From Acidobacteriota bacterium (GTDB taxonomy: Bacteria > Acidobacteriota > Terriglobia > Acidiferrales > UBA7541), in assembly GCA_013289585.1 (NCBI GenBank), contig JABCZR010000001.1, positions 62,001 through 126,000 of the forward strand: a stretch of 64,000 nucleotides of DNA, read 5' to 3'. Position 1 is the stretch's first letter. Every line of letters begins with the position of its first letter. The position numbers and the translations under genes are program-made. Shown piece by piece: positions 25,730 through 34,185 of the stretch. Below the pieces are notes generated by a model. It searched no databases. It saw only the letters and a list, made by a program, of their open reading frames with translations, and was not told where the DNA came from.

Positions 25730-26251
25730 ATGCCCCGTTCGGTCTCATTCATGGTTCTTGCGGCCTTTTTGGCGGGCTCTGCCGCCGCGCAGTCTCCGGA
25801 ATCGAGTTCGCCGCCACCGGCAGCTTCCTCGCCGAACCCCGCTCCACCGGCGGATCCCGCGAAGCCCAAGAAAGTCTGGACCAACGACAATCTCGCGCAT
25901 ACCAATAGCCCCGTGTCCGTAGTGGGCAATGCGAACGGCGGCCCGAAGACGAAGCCGGCGGCAGAGAAACCCGCGGACGCGCAGTACGTCGCCTCGGTCC
26001 GCAAGCAATTGGAAAAACTGCAGGAGCAAATCACCGAAGTGGACAAGCAGCTCGTGGATCTGAAGAATTTCAGCTCGGGCGAGCCGTCGTCGTCCGCCAG
26101 CGGCATCAAGCTCAACAAGAGCTTTGATCGCGACCCCATCCAGGTCCAGATCCGCGAATTGCAGGACAAGAAAAAAGATCTGGAAGCCAAGACCGACGCG
26201 CTTCTCGATGAAGCTCGCAAGAGGGGCGTCGAGCCCGGACAACTTCGCTGA
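25730..26251 (+). CDS. Secreted coiled-coil protein with TND motif (paralogue of 9248-9805)
   Basis: 173 residues, no named family. Signal peptide (1-20, cut after AAAQS), Pro/Ser-rich segment, KKVWTNDNLAH motif (about 46-56), a Gly/Pro linker, then two coiled-coil stretches (about 88-110 and 140-165) split by a Ser/Gly patch. TAGGAGG five bases before ATG at 25730 fixes the start. The plan (signal, K-x-TND motif, linker, coiled coil) matches the product of 9248-9805, so both belong to one unnamed envelope family. Confidence 0.8.
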   Translation: MPRSVSFMVLAAFLAGSAAAQSPESSSPPPAASSPNPAPPADPAKPKKVWTNDNLAHTNSPVSVVGNANGGPKTKPAAEKPADAQYVASVRKQLEKLQEQITEVDKQLVDLKNFSSGEPSSSASGIKLNKSFDRDPIQVQIRELQDKKKDLEAKTDALLDEARKRGVEPGQLR

Positions 26252-26285
26252 TCCAGCTACACGCTGCGCAAATCGTGGCGCTATG

Positions 26286-27014
26286 CTAGCGAATCAGGTT
26301 CCAGGGATAGACGCCCACGTTAATCTTCATAATGAAGTAGCTGAATCCTCCAGCGTCGGGCTTGGGTTGGTGCGGCGTATCCGGCGGAATGAGGAGCCAG
26401 TCGCCCGCTTTCACTTTGTATGTTTGTCCTCCGATGACCGGCTGGCCGCGATATTCGCCCGGCACGGGTCCGTCCTTGTCCATTAGATTTTGGCGGTTGG
26501 CGATCTTGCCCCCCAAAACCATCTCGCCAGTTCCGGCGGTGAACACATAAAAATCGTAAGCGCCGGCATGCTGCTCCGCGTCATCCCACACGCTGTTGAC
26601 TTTGGTCAAGCTGAGGACCGGTTGCTCGCGATGCAGGCGGTAGAGCATGAACATGCTGAAATTCCGTGACTGCACGTGCACCGGCCCGCCGCCGAACGAT
26701 TGCGAGCTTCCGCTACCGGCCTCCTTGGCCATTTTGGTGGCCTTCTCGGCCATCTCCGCACTGGCCTTTCGAATGTCGTCAATGTTCCAGTACGTGATCG
26801 GCGGCGCGTCGGGGGCGAGCGCCGGCTCCCGCGGAGAATTGAATCCGAACGGCATGACTTCGGGTTTATTTTCCTGAGCGGCAACACTGGGAATCATCGA
26901 AAGATCATCGAAGTGCCCGCTGAGAATCCCCGGCGGACTCGGTTTCGCGGCATAGCCGGCGATGAACCCGATGAGCGCAGCGCCAATCACCATTGCGGGA
27001 AACATTTTCTTCAT
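26286..27014 (-). CDS. Membrane-anchored cupin-domain protein
   Basis: 242 residues. An uncleaved anchor or signal (about 5-24) precedes a linker and a C-terminal cupin barrel (about 120-235) with AYDFYVFTAGTGEMVLGGK and KAGDWLLIPPDTPHQPKP, the two cupin motifs; the HQP His and upstream residues could bind a metal. Last gene of a minus-strand group with cytochrome c, PQQ dehydrogenase and a DapA-like lyase, all predicted to be exported. Ribosome site GGAGGAA before the ATG. Enzymatic role not determinable; could be an isomerase or a small-molecule binder of the same pathway. Confidence 0.8.
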   Translation of the reverse strand: MKKMFPAMVIGAALIGFIAGYAAKPSPPGILSGHFDDLSMIPSVAAQENKPEVMPFGFNSPREPALAPDAPPITYWNIDDIRKASAEMAEKATKMAKEAGSGSSQSFGGGPVHVQSRNFSMFMLYRLHREQPVLSLTKVNSVWDDAEQHAGAYDFYVFTAGTGEMVLGGKIANRQNLMDKDGPVPGEYRGQPVIGGQTYKVKAGDWLLIPPDTPHQPKPDAGGFSYFIMKINVGVYPWNLIR

Positions 27015-27088
27015 ATATTCCTCCTCCGTTTACAAAATCACTGGACAATGCAACGTAAAGCCGCGATGAGAGCCGAGATTTTCTCGAA

Positions 27089-27547
27089 CTACTTTTTCGC
27101 TTCAGGTTTCGTCGCTTCGAATCGAATTTCTTTCAGCATCTCCGTCTGGCGATAGAGTTCCGTTTTTCCTGCGGGGAACTTGTTGAAGCTCAGCACGTAG
27201 GCCAGGATGTCGGCGTTCTGCTGACGGCTGAGTTTTCCCGGCGCGTTCTGAGGCATCGTCTTGCGAACTCGTTCGAACAAATCCCCGAGCGTCAGGCCAT
27301 TCCAGTTCGAAAGAAATGCTCCGCCGGTAAGCGGCGGGGCGGACTCTCTACCGGCAAGCTTGTCGCCGTGACAGGGAGAGCATTGCTTTTCATAGAGTTC
27401 TTCTCCGCGCTTGGCTTGCTCCTCCGTGTATACGCCGTCCCAGACAGAGCGCTCCGAGGGCGGTGGCTCCTGTGCGCGTAGCGCGCAGACAAACGCCGCG
27501 ATCACGGCGAGGCCAACGATTGCAATGGCTGAATCTCTGGTTTTCAC
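27089..27547 (-). CDS. Exported c-type cytochrome
   Basis: Class I cytochrome c of about 152 residues. Signal peptide (IAIVGLAVIAAFVCALRAQ), heme-binding CSPCHG, and a distal Met in KTMPQNAPGKLS followed by QQNADILAYVLSFN, the typical C-terminal helix. It follows the PQQ dehydrogenase gene and is the obvious electron acceptor for it in the periplasm. Start is uncertain: GTG at 27547 keeps a normal signal peptide, whereas the first in-frame codon at 27652 would overlap the dehydrogenase gene by 29 bp. Confidence 0.88.
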   Translation of the reverse strand: MKTRDSAIAIVGLAVIAAFVCALRAQEPPPSERSVWDGVYTEEQAKRGEELYEKQCSPCHGDKLAGRESAPPLTGGAFLSNWNGLTLGDLFERVRKTMPQNAPGKLSRQQNADILAYVLSFNKFPAGKTELYRQTEMLKEIRFEATKPEAKK

Positions 27548-27623
27548 GCAATCTTTAATCCTCAAAACCTCGCGCGTTCGAATCACCGGAGGTCTCCCGC
27601 GCCAGAGAAATGCGTGGCCTGCC

Positions 27624-29690
27624 TCAATCGCTCGAAGGCAAAGTGTAAGCAATATACTCGCCGGAATAAGGCCCGCCGCTCACCGCAATGACGATGTACT
27701 GTTTGCCGTTCAGCATGTAAGTCATCGGCGATCCCGTCTGCGGCGCGGGCATGTAGACGGCGCCAACTTCTTTGCCGGTGGCTTTGTCGTAAGCGCGCAG
27801 CATCGCACCGCGAGGATGATCCGCGGTGGTCGTCACGTGGCCTTCGCCGGCAATGACCAGCGTCTTGGTTACCAACGTGCCGATGTTGTAGGTCTCCTGG
27901 CCGGTGCGCGGAATGGTCATGCCCTTCAACGCCGGGGAATTGCGAACCACGTCCTCGGTCTCGCCGTGGGCTATCTGCCAGATGAACTCTCCCTTATCCA
28001 GATTGATGGCAGTGATGGTGCCGTAGGGAGGCTTGATGAGCGGCAAGCCGTCCACGTTCATCGGAACATACTGGCTGCCGGGCATTTTCTTGGGAGGTTT
28101 TGGAGCATCCGCACCCGCGTTCTCGCCGGGGCCTTTCAGAATCTGCACTTCTTTACCAGCGGTGCCCGCAATGTAATTCAGATCCGAAATATCTTTCGGA
28201 GCGGGTACAAGCCCGATCGGTTCGACGCAAGCGTTGCACGCGTAGACGTAAACGATGTGAGTTTCGGGATCGTACGAGCCGCCGGGCCAGTTCGTGCCGC
28301 CGGACGCGGTGCCTAGCGTGAGCGTGCCGAGGGGGCCCTCCAGTTTGCTGACGGTTGGCGGCGTGTAGACCGGGCCCAGGTGATAGTGCGAAGCGATCTC
28401 CTTCGCTCGTTCATGGAGAGCCGGAGTGAAATCAATCAAGTCATCCACGGAAACGCCGTTGCGGCTGTAAGCCGGAGGCTTTGAAGGAATTGGCTGCGTG
28501 TGCGAGTACCATTCGCCCGGCACGTTGCCGACTTCCACGAGCTTTTCCGGCATGGGCCAGATCGGTTTGCCGGTCATGCGATCGAAAACGTAAAGAAAAC
28601 CCTGCTTGGTCGGCTGGGCCACGGCTTTCACCGGTTTTCCATCCACCGTGATGTCAGCAAGAATCGGCGCCGAGGAAATATCCATGTCCCACAGGGCGTG
28701 GTGCACCAATTGGAAATGCCACTTACGCTCGCCCGTTTTCAAATCCACGCATACCAGGGTCTCGCCGAATAAATTGTTGCCCGGGCGATGCCCGCCGTAG
28801 AAATCGCTGGTGGGCGACTCGACGGGCAGGTAAACCAGTCCCAGCTGTTCGTCTACGGTCAGCTGCGTCCACATCCCGGTGTTGCCTGTATATTCCGCCG
28901 AACCTTTTTCCCAGGTGTCGTAGCCGAACTCCCCCTTTTTCGGGATGGTATGGAAAATCCAGAGGCGCTTGCCGGTGCGCACGTCGAAGCCACGCACGTA
29001 TCCTTTGTTGTTGCGCATGCTCCTGGGAGTCATGCCTTCGCGGAAAGCCGCCCCGATAATCACCGTGTCCTTGGCAACCACGGGCGCGGACTGGATTCCG
29101 ATTTCTCCGGTTATCAAATCCGGAAGAATTTCCTGATCGTCGTTCAGCTTGAGGTCGACTTCGCCGTTGTTGCCGAACGTCGGAACACGAATGCCATTTT
29201 TCGCATCTAGACAAATCAGCCGGAAGCCCGGCGTTACATAGAGGATGCGTTCTTCTTTTCCGTCGGACCAATAGGCCAGGCCGCGGCCGGAGAGTTGCCG
29301 CGGAGCGGCGCCGCCGCGTTTTCCTTCGTGTTCGCCGTGAATCCACAGCAATTCGCCGGTGGCGGGATCCAGGGCAATGACCGCGCGGCGCGAACCGGCA
29401 GTGGCATAAAGAACGCCGTTGACCATCAGTGGCGTTCCTTCCAATTTGTATTCGGGGCGGTCGCCGAAGTTGTCGGTCTTGATGCGCCAAGCGATTTCCA
29501 GATCGCTGAAGTTGGAGGCATTGATCTGATCCAGCGGACGGTAACGCGTTCCAGCCAGATCAGCGGCGTATGACGGCCACTCCGTAACTTTCGTCTGAGA
29601 CTGGGCCAACACCGAGGCAGGCATCAAGGCGACAACCACCGCGCTCCACACGATTAAACGCTTCCATGCACATACTTTCTTTCGAACCAT
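27624..29690 (-). CDS. PQQ-dependent dehydrogenase (quinoprotein, eight-bladed propeller)
   Basis: Periplasmic quinoprotein that oxidises an alcohol, aldose or polyol and passes electrons to cytochrome c. Signal peptide 1-29. The 688-residue body has recurrent propeller W-motifs (IALDPATGELLWIHGEHEG, RGFDVRTGKRLWIFHTIPK, CVDLKTGERKWHFQLVHHALWDMD, AINLDKGEFIWQIAHGE), as in glucose and related dehydrogenases, with YACNACVEP near blade 6. There is no fused heme domain; the heme is in the neighbouring cytochrome gene. GGAGGAG precedes the ATG. The exact substrate is not readable. Confidence 0.92.
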   Translation of the reverse strand: MVRKKVCAWKRLIVWSAVVVALMPASVLAQSQTKVTEWPSYAADLAGTRYRPLDQINASNFSDLEIAWRIKTDNFGDRPEYKLEGTPLMVNGVLYATAGSRRAVIALDPATGELLWIHGEHEGKRGGAAPRQLSGRGLAYWSDGKEERILYVTPGFRLICLDAKNGIRVPTFGNNGEVDLKLNDDQEILPDLITGEIGIQSAPVVAKDTVIIGAAFREGMTPRSMRNNKGYVRGFDVRTGKRLWIFHTIPKKGEFGYDTWEKGSAEYTGNTGMWTQLTVDEQLGLVYLPVESPTSDFYGGHRPGNNLFGETLVCVDLKTGERKWHFQLVHHALWDMDISSAPILADITVDGKPVKAVAQPTKQGFLYVFDRMTGKPIWPMPEKLVEVGNVPGEWYSHTQPIPSKPPAYSRNGVSVDDLIDFTPALHERAKEIASHYHLGPVYTPPTVSKLEGPLGTLTLGTASGGTNWPGGSYDPETHIVYVYACNACVEPIGLVPAPKDISDLNYIAGTAGKEVQILKGPGENAGADAPKPPKKMPGSQYVPMNVDGLPLIKPPYGTITAINLDKGEFIWQIAHGETEDVVRNSPALKGMTIPRTGQETYNIGTLVTKTLVIAGEGHVTTTADHPRGAMLRAYDKATGKEVGAVYMPAPQTGSPMTYMLNGKQYIVIAVSGGPYSGEYIAYTLPSSD

Positions 29691-29731
29691 ATGCGCTCCT
29701 CCGCTGAATTCAGTGGTGCTTGCAGCTTCTC

Positions 29732-30742
29732 TTACCCCATTTGCTTCATCTGTTCGAGGGCCTGCTTGATTTTTGTTTTTTGCTCGTCGGTCACATCGGA
29801 GTTGGGCGGCCGTTGATAAAATTGGCGCGTTCCCATCTGCAGACTGAGAGCGTATTTCATCGGCCCGTATTCGTCGACGCCCCCTGCGCGCAACAGCTTC
29901 AAGGCCGCGTCCAGCTTGGCAACGGATTCGCTGAGGTCTTTCCCGGCGCGTTTGGCTGCGAACACCGACGCAATCTGCTTGGTGAAATTGTTTCCTTCGG
30001 CGAGGATCGCACCCATATTGTGGTCCAGCGCGTACTTCAGATTTTCGGTTGTCCCTGTCCGCATGTTCAGCTTGGGAAATTCCGCGACAAATTGCTGATA
30101 GACCGCGGGGTCGCTTACCGAGTCCTTGATGCCCGCAAGATTCGGATATTTTTCCAGGCTGTGCAACAGCTCGTGGCTGATGGGCACGCCGCTGGCAAAC
30201 GGGATGTGGTAGAGGTTGATGGGAATTTTCACCTTGTCAAAAATCATGGAGAAATACTTCGTCAAGGGTTCTGTGCGCACGCGCTTGTAGTAAAACGGCG
30301 GAACGATCAGCAAGCCGTCGGCGCCGTTGGCTTCGGCGTGCTGCGACAGCTCGATGGTCTCCGGAAAATTCGACGTGCCGCTGCTGACGATGATGTTCAG
30401 ACCGTTGCGGTGCTTGAAGGCCGTCTCCGCAACTTTTTTCCTTTCGGCGAAGGAGAAGGACGGGAATTCGCCTGTCGTTCCCAGCACCACCACGCCGTCG
30501 GCTCCGTTGGCCTTCAGGTAAGCGAGCAGGTCCTTGTAGAGTTCCTCATCAAATTTCAAATCCTTGTCGCAGGGCGTCGAAACCGCAACCCAGAATAAGA
30601 CTTTCTCTTCGGTGGCCGCAGCGGCGTTTGCCGCGCGCGGCGAGCCCTCGGGCGCCGCCGCGAATGCTGTTTTTTCCACGACACCGAGGGCAGCGGCCGC
30701 TCCCACAGCCCCTAGAAAAGTTCTGCGTGTTGTTTGCATCAT
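29732..30742 (-). CDS. DapA-superfamily lyase with Tat signal
   Basis: TIM-barrel class I aldolase of the dihydrodipicolinate synthase / N-acetylneuraminate lyase superfamily. Catalytic features are intact: GTTGE, the Tyr of PPFYYK and the Schiff-base Lys in AGIKDS. Uniquely for the superfamily it opens with a twin-arginine signal, QTTRRTFLGAVGAAAALG, so it should be exported folded. ATG at 30742 is chosen because GGAGGG lies just upstream. First of four co-directional genes with PQQ dehydrogenase, cytochrome c and cupin. A true DapA role in lysine synthesis is unlikely outside the cytoplasm; a sugar-acid or keto-acid lyase is more plausible (inference). Confidence 0.88.
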   Translation of the reverse strand: MMQTTRRTFLGAVGAAAALGVVEKTAFAAAPEGSPRAANAAAATEEKVLFWVAVSTPCDKDLKFDEELYKDLLAYLKANGADGVVVLGTTGEFPSFSFAERKKVAETAFKHRNGLNIIVSSGTSNFPETIELSQHAEANGADGLLIVPPFYYKRVRTEPLTKYFSMIFDKVKIPINLYHIPFASGVPISHELLHSLEKYPNLAGIKDSVSDPAVYQQFVAEFPKLNMRTGTTENLKYALDHNMGAILAEGNNFTKQIASVFAAKRAGKDLSESVAKLDAALKLLRAGGVDEYGPMKYALSLQMGTRQFYQRPPNSDVTDEQKTKIKQALEQMKQMG

Positions 30743-31063
30743 TTCTCCCTCCTGCAAGCCCGCGGAAGTCTAAGGCAGTGGGACGCAATACTCAAATCTT
30801 TAGTTTGCGGAGTACCCTGCCGTTCCTTGCGAAAGCTGGCCGAGGGTTTGACGGCCGGCGTCCTGGCTACTTTCGTTGCGGTGACGGACAGCCAGCGGTA
30901 TGATGCGACGCGCGAGTGCGGTTTTTTCAGCCCTGTGAATTCCTTTGTTGCCGAAGGCCACGGTCGCCGCTTGGGGAAATCCTTGCGAAATGCCGGCGGG
31001 CGCTTTCGATTCACACTCCAAATCCGTTGAAGAGAAACTCGCGCGATTCGAGGAGAGTTTCGA
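30743..31063. other. Divergent intergenic region without a gene
   Basis: 321 bp between the DapA-like gene (minus) and the M61 gene (plus). TTGCGG (30876-30881), a 17-bp spacer and TATGAT (30899-30904) form a plausible plus-strand promoter about 150 bp before the M61 start. No conserved RNA motif seen. Confidence 0.4.
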
Positions 31064-32941
31064 ATGAACAGATTCGTCTTGCGTCTCTTGCTCTTAATTG
31101 GTGTGGCTGCCGTGCTGAGCAACGCTCTCGCTTTTGCGCAATCCGGCTCGACTATTCGCCTCGCGGTAGATGCCACGCAGGCCACGCAGAAAATTCTGCA
31201 CACCCGCGAAGTGATTCCCGCGGCACCGGGCGCGCTTACGCTTTACTATCCGAAATGGATTCAAGGCACGCACGCGCCGATCGGACCCATTGCAAATCTG
31301 ACTGGATTGAAAATATCCGCCAATGGCAAAGTCCTCCCGTGGAAACGCGATACGCTGGACGTATTCACATTCCACGCCGACGTGCCTTCCGGCGCAAAAG
31401 AAGTGGAAGTTTCTTTCGATTACCTGATTGCCGGCGGTCCAGTCTGCTCGGCGACGGCAAAACTGCTCGATCTCAACTGGTATCCCGTGGTGCTTTATCC
31501 CGCAGGCGCTCCCGCTGAGCGGATTATCCTGAAACCTGTGCTGCGGCTCCCGGCCGGGTGGAAGTTTGGCACCGCGCTGCCGATTGAAAACCAGTCGGCT
31601 TCTGAAATCAGTTTTCAGCCTGTGGCGCTCGATCGCTTACTCGATTCTCCGGTAATCGCCGGCGAGTATTACCGCGTTTTCGATCTGACGCCGCCGGGCG
31701 AACCCATTCATCACGAGATCGATGTCGTCTCCGACAGCGAAGCAGCGCTGGCGATGAGCCCAGAAGTGCAAAAGAGTTTGACGAATCTCGTGGCGGAATC
31801 CGGAAAACTTTTCGGTTCGCGCCACTATCGCGATTACCATTTCCTGCTCACGCTGAGCGAGCACACGCCGCATTTCGGCGTCGAGCACCATGAATCCAAC
31901 GACAGCCGTCTTCCAGAGCGCGTTTTGCTTTCACCGGGCGCATCGCGCGAAGTCGGCGGCTTGCTGGCGCATGAATTCGCGCATTCGTGGAGCGGAAAAT
32001 TCCGGCGCGCGAAAGACATGTCCCCCGCAGATTTCCAGATTCCACTGCAGACGGAGCTGCTGTGGGTCTACGAAGGCAATACTTCCTATCTTGGCGATTT
32101 GCTCGCCGCGCGCAGTGGACTGTGGACTCCCGATGATTATCACCAAGCGATGGCGAGTTACTCCGCAAGTCTTGGACCGGGACGCCCCGGGCGCACCTGG
32201 CGGCCAGTGGTTGACACAGCCGTCGCCGTCCCGGGAACTTTTACCGGCGGGCCGGACACCGGTGGATGGATCAGTTGGCGGCGTGGTTCGGATTACTACG
32301 AAGAAGGAGAACTGCTCTGGCTGGAAGCGGCCAGCATCATTCGGGAGCAGAGCCACGGTCAGAAATCGCTTGAGGATTTCTTCCACATTTTTTATGGCGG
32401 ACCCAATAACGGACCGGAACTTAAGACCTACACGTTCGACGAACTCATGCAAACGCTGAATCAGGTAGTGAGTTACGATTGGGCAAGTTTTTGGAACGCG
32501 CGCTTGATGTCCATTTCGCCGGAGGCGCCGGTCGGCGGCATCGAGGCTTTCGGGTGGAAAATGACTTTTACTCCCGAGCCGCCGGCGCAGGGGCGAATTT
32601 CCCGCGGGATTTCCAACAGCACATACACAATCGGGCTTAATCTCAGTAAAGAAGGGGTAATCAGCGACCCGATTTTTTATGGCCCCGCGTTCAAGGCCGG
32701 GCTCGCGCCCGGAATGAAAGTTGTCGGGGTAAACGGCCGGCTGTTCACTCCTGAAATTCTCGACGACGCCATCAAGGCGAGCAAGAGCAATTTGAAACCA
32801 ATCGAGTTGCTGGTGATCGTCAACGATTACTACAAAATCGTTTCGATCGATTATCAAGAAGGCGAGCGCTATCCGCATCTCATTCGAATCCCGGACAAGC
32901 CCGATTATCTGGACGAGTTGCTCAAGCCGGAAGCGCGGTAA
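31064..32941 (+). CDS. M61-family metallopeptidase with PDZ domain
   Basis: Exported zinc aminopeptidase of the glycyl-aminopeptidase group. Signal peptide (1-25, AFAQ), N-terminal beta domain (about 28-170), catalytic domain with HEFAHSW (zinc His and Glu) and the third ligand Glu in LLWVYEGNTSYLGD, and a C-terminal PDZ-like domain (about 510-600; PIFYGPAFKAGLAPGMKVVGVNG). Length 625 is normal. GAGGAG ribosome site before ATG at 31064. Probably digests short peptides in the periplasm or outside. Confidence 0.92.
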   Translation: MNRFVLRLLLLIGVAAVLSNALAFAQSGSTIRLAVDATQATQKILHTREVIPAAPGALTLYYPKWIQGTHAPIGPIANLTGLKISANGKVLPWKRDTLDVFTFHADVPSGAKEVEVSFDYLIAGGPVCSATAKLLDLNWYPVVLYPAGAPAERIILKPVLRLPAGWKFGTALPIENQSASEISFQPVALDRLLDSPVIAGEYYRVFDLTPPGEPIHHEIDVVSDSEAALAMSPEVQKSLTNLVAESGKLFGSRHYRDYHFLLTLSEHTPHFGVEHHESNDSRLPERVLLSPGASREVGGLLAHEFAHSWSGKFRRAKDMSPADFQIPLQTELLWVYEGNTSYLGDLLAARSGLWTPDDYHQAMASYSASLGPGRPGRTWRPVVDTAVAVPGTFTGGPDTGGWISWRRGSDYYEEGELLWLEAASIIREQSHGQKSLEDFFHIFYGGPNNGPELKTYTFDELMQTLNQVVSYDWASFWNARLMSISPEAPVGGIEAFGWKMTFTPEPPAQGRISRGISNSTYTIGLNLSKEGVISDPIFYGPAFKAGLAPGMKVVGVNGRLFTPEILDDAIKASKSNLKPIELLVIVNDYYKIVSIDYQEGERYPHLIRIPDKPDYLDELLKPEAR

Positions 32942-32997
32942 ATAACCTTTTGCGCTTTTCGCGCGGGAGTTTTGCTGCGCCTGCTAAAATGCGCGCC

Positions 32998-34053
32998 ATG
33001 CGTTTACTTCTACTCTTGCTGCTTTTCAGCTCCTCCGCCGAAGCTCAATGGTGGAAAGTGCAAACCAGTGGGATCGACACCAATTTGCGTGGTGTTAGCG
33101 CGGCCTACACTTCGGACGCAAAAGGCGTGCCCGTGCCAGTGGTTTGGGTTTCCGGTTCGAACGGCGTGATTCTTCGCTCGCTCGACGAAGGCAAAACGTG
33201 GAAGCGCCTGCACGTTGCAGACGGCGACACGCTGGACTTCCGCGGAATCGTGGCCTTCAACGGCACCACCGCCTATGTGATGTCCAGCGGTGAAGGCGAA
33301 AAATCCCGCATCTACAAAACCACCGACGGCGGCGAAACCTGGAAGCTGCAATACACCAAGAATCGCAAAGAATTTTTTCTGGATTCCATCGCTTGCCTTT
33401 CCGAAACGCACTGCTTCGCGGTCAGCGATCCCATTGACGAAAAGTTTCTTCTGCTGACCACAACCGATGGCGAGCGGTGGAATCCTCTTCCGAGTGGCAA
33501 TATGCCTGCGGCCCTGCCTGGCGAGGGCGCGTTTGCGGCTAGCAACACTTGCCTCTCGCTCTCCGGCGAAGATATCTTTTTGGGCAGCGGCGGCCCGGCC
33601 GCCCGTGTCTTCCACTCCCCGGATTCTGGCCGCACTTGGACTGTCGCCGAAACGCCGCTGGCTCACGGCAACGCCTCCTCGGGAGTTTTCTCCATCGCGA
33701 GCGGGAATGGAAAGGAACTTGTCGTTGTCGGCGGTGACTATCAGGATCCCAAACGTGCTTCGGCCGTTGCCGCGTATTCTAAGGATCGAGGCAAGACTTG
33801 GCAACTCTCCAAGCAGCACCCCGGCGGCTATCGCTCTGCAGTCGCATGCGATGACGACTTATTGTGTGTAGCCATCGGGCCGAACGGCGAAGACATTAGC
33901 ATGAGCAAAGATTCCGGTGCCGGGTGGAAGCCCACGGATTGGCTGAACCTCAACGCTGTAACCATTTTGGACTGCAAGCATGGCTGGGCCGTCGGACCTA
34001 ACGGCACCATTGCAGTCTTCATAAACCACTTGCAATTCGAAATCCGAAATTAA
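32998..34053 (+). CDS. Exported Ycf48-like / BNR-repeat beta-propeller protein
   Basis: Secreted protein (signal about 1-16, SSSAEAQ) of about 351 residues built from repeats with Asp-box-like turns: SLDEGKTWKRL, KTTDGGETWKL, SPDSGRTWTVAE, SKDRGKTWQLS, SKDSGAGWKP. This is the pattern of Ycf48/Hcf136-like and sialidase-fold propellers. Catalytic residues of sialidases are not evident, so a binding or assembly role is more likely. Start ATG at 32998 (MRLLLLLL) keeps the signal at the N terminus; an ATG at 32989 is equally possible. Lies 56 bp after the M61 gene. Confidence 0.8.
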   Translation: MRLLLLLLLFSSSAEAQWWKVQTSGIDTNLRGVSAAYTSDAKGVPVPVVWVSGSNGVILRSLDEGKTWKRLHVADGDTLDFRGIVAFNGTTAYVMSSGEGEKSRIYKTTDGGETWKLQYTKNRKEFFLDSIACLSETHCFAVSDPIDEKFLLLTTTDGERWNPLPSGNMPAALPGEGAFAASNTCLSLSGEDIFLGSGGPAARVFHSPDSGRTWTVAETPLAHGNASSGVFSIASGNGKELVVVGGDYQDPKRASAVAAYSKDRGKTWQLSKQHPGGYRSAVACDDDLLCVAIGPNGEDISMSKDSGAGWKPTDWLNLNAVTILDCKHGWAVGPNGTIAVFINHLQFEIRN

Positions 34054-34185
34054 GGGCTGTACGGCGCCCATCTCTCAGCGACATCCAGCATTGCCGAGTG
34101 AATCCAGAAGGTATAGGCTCCCGCGTTGGGTTTTGATAGAGCAGTTCAAACGGCATCGAAATAGGGCACGATTCAGGAGGCATCC

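Noticed and set aside
29732-30742. Lysine-pathway dapA
   Set aside because: The barrel and active site fit the superfamily, but the Tat signal and PQQ-dehydrogenase neighbours argue against a cytoplasmic lysine-synthesis role.
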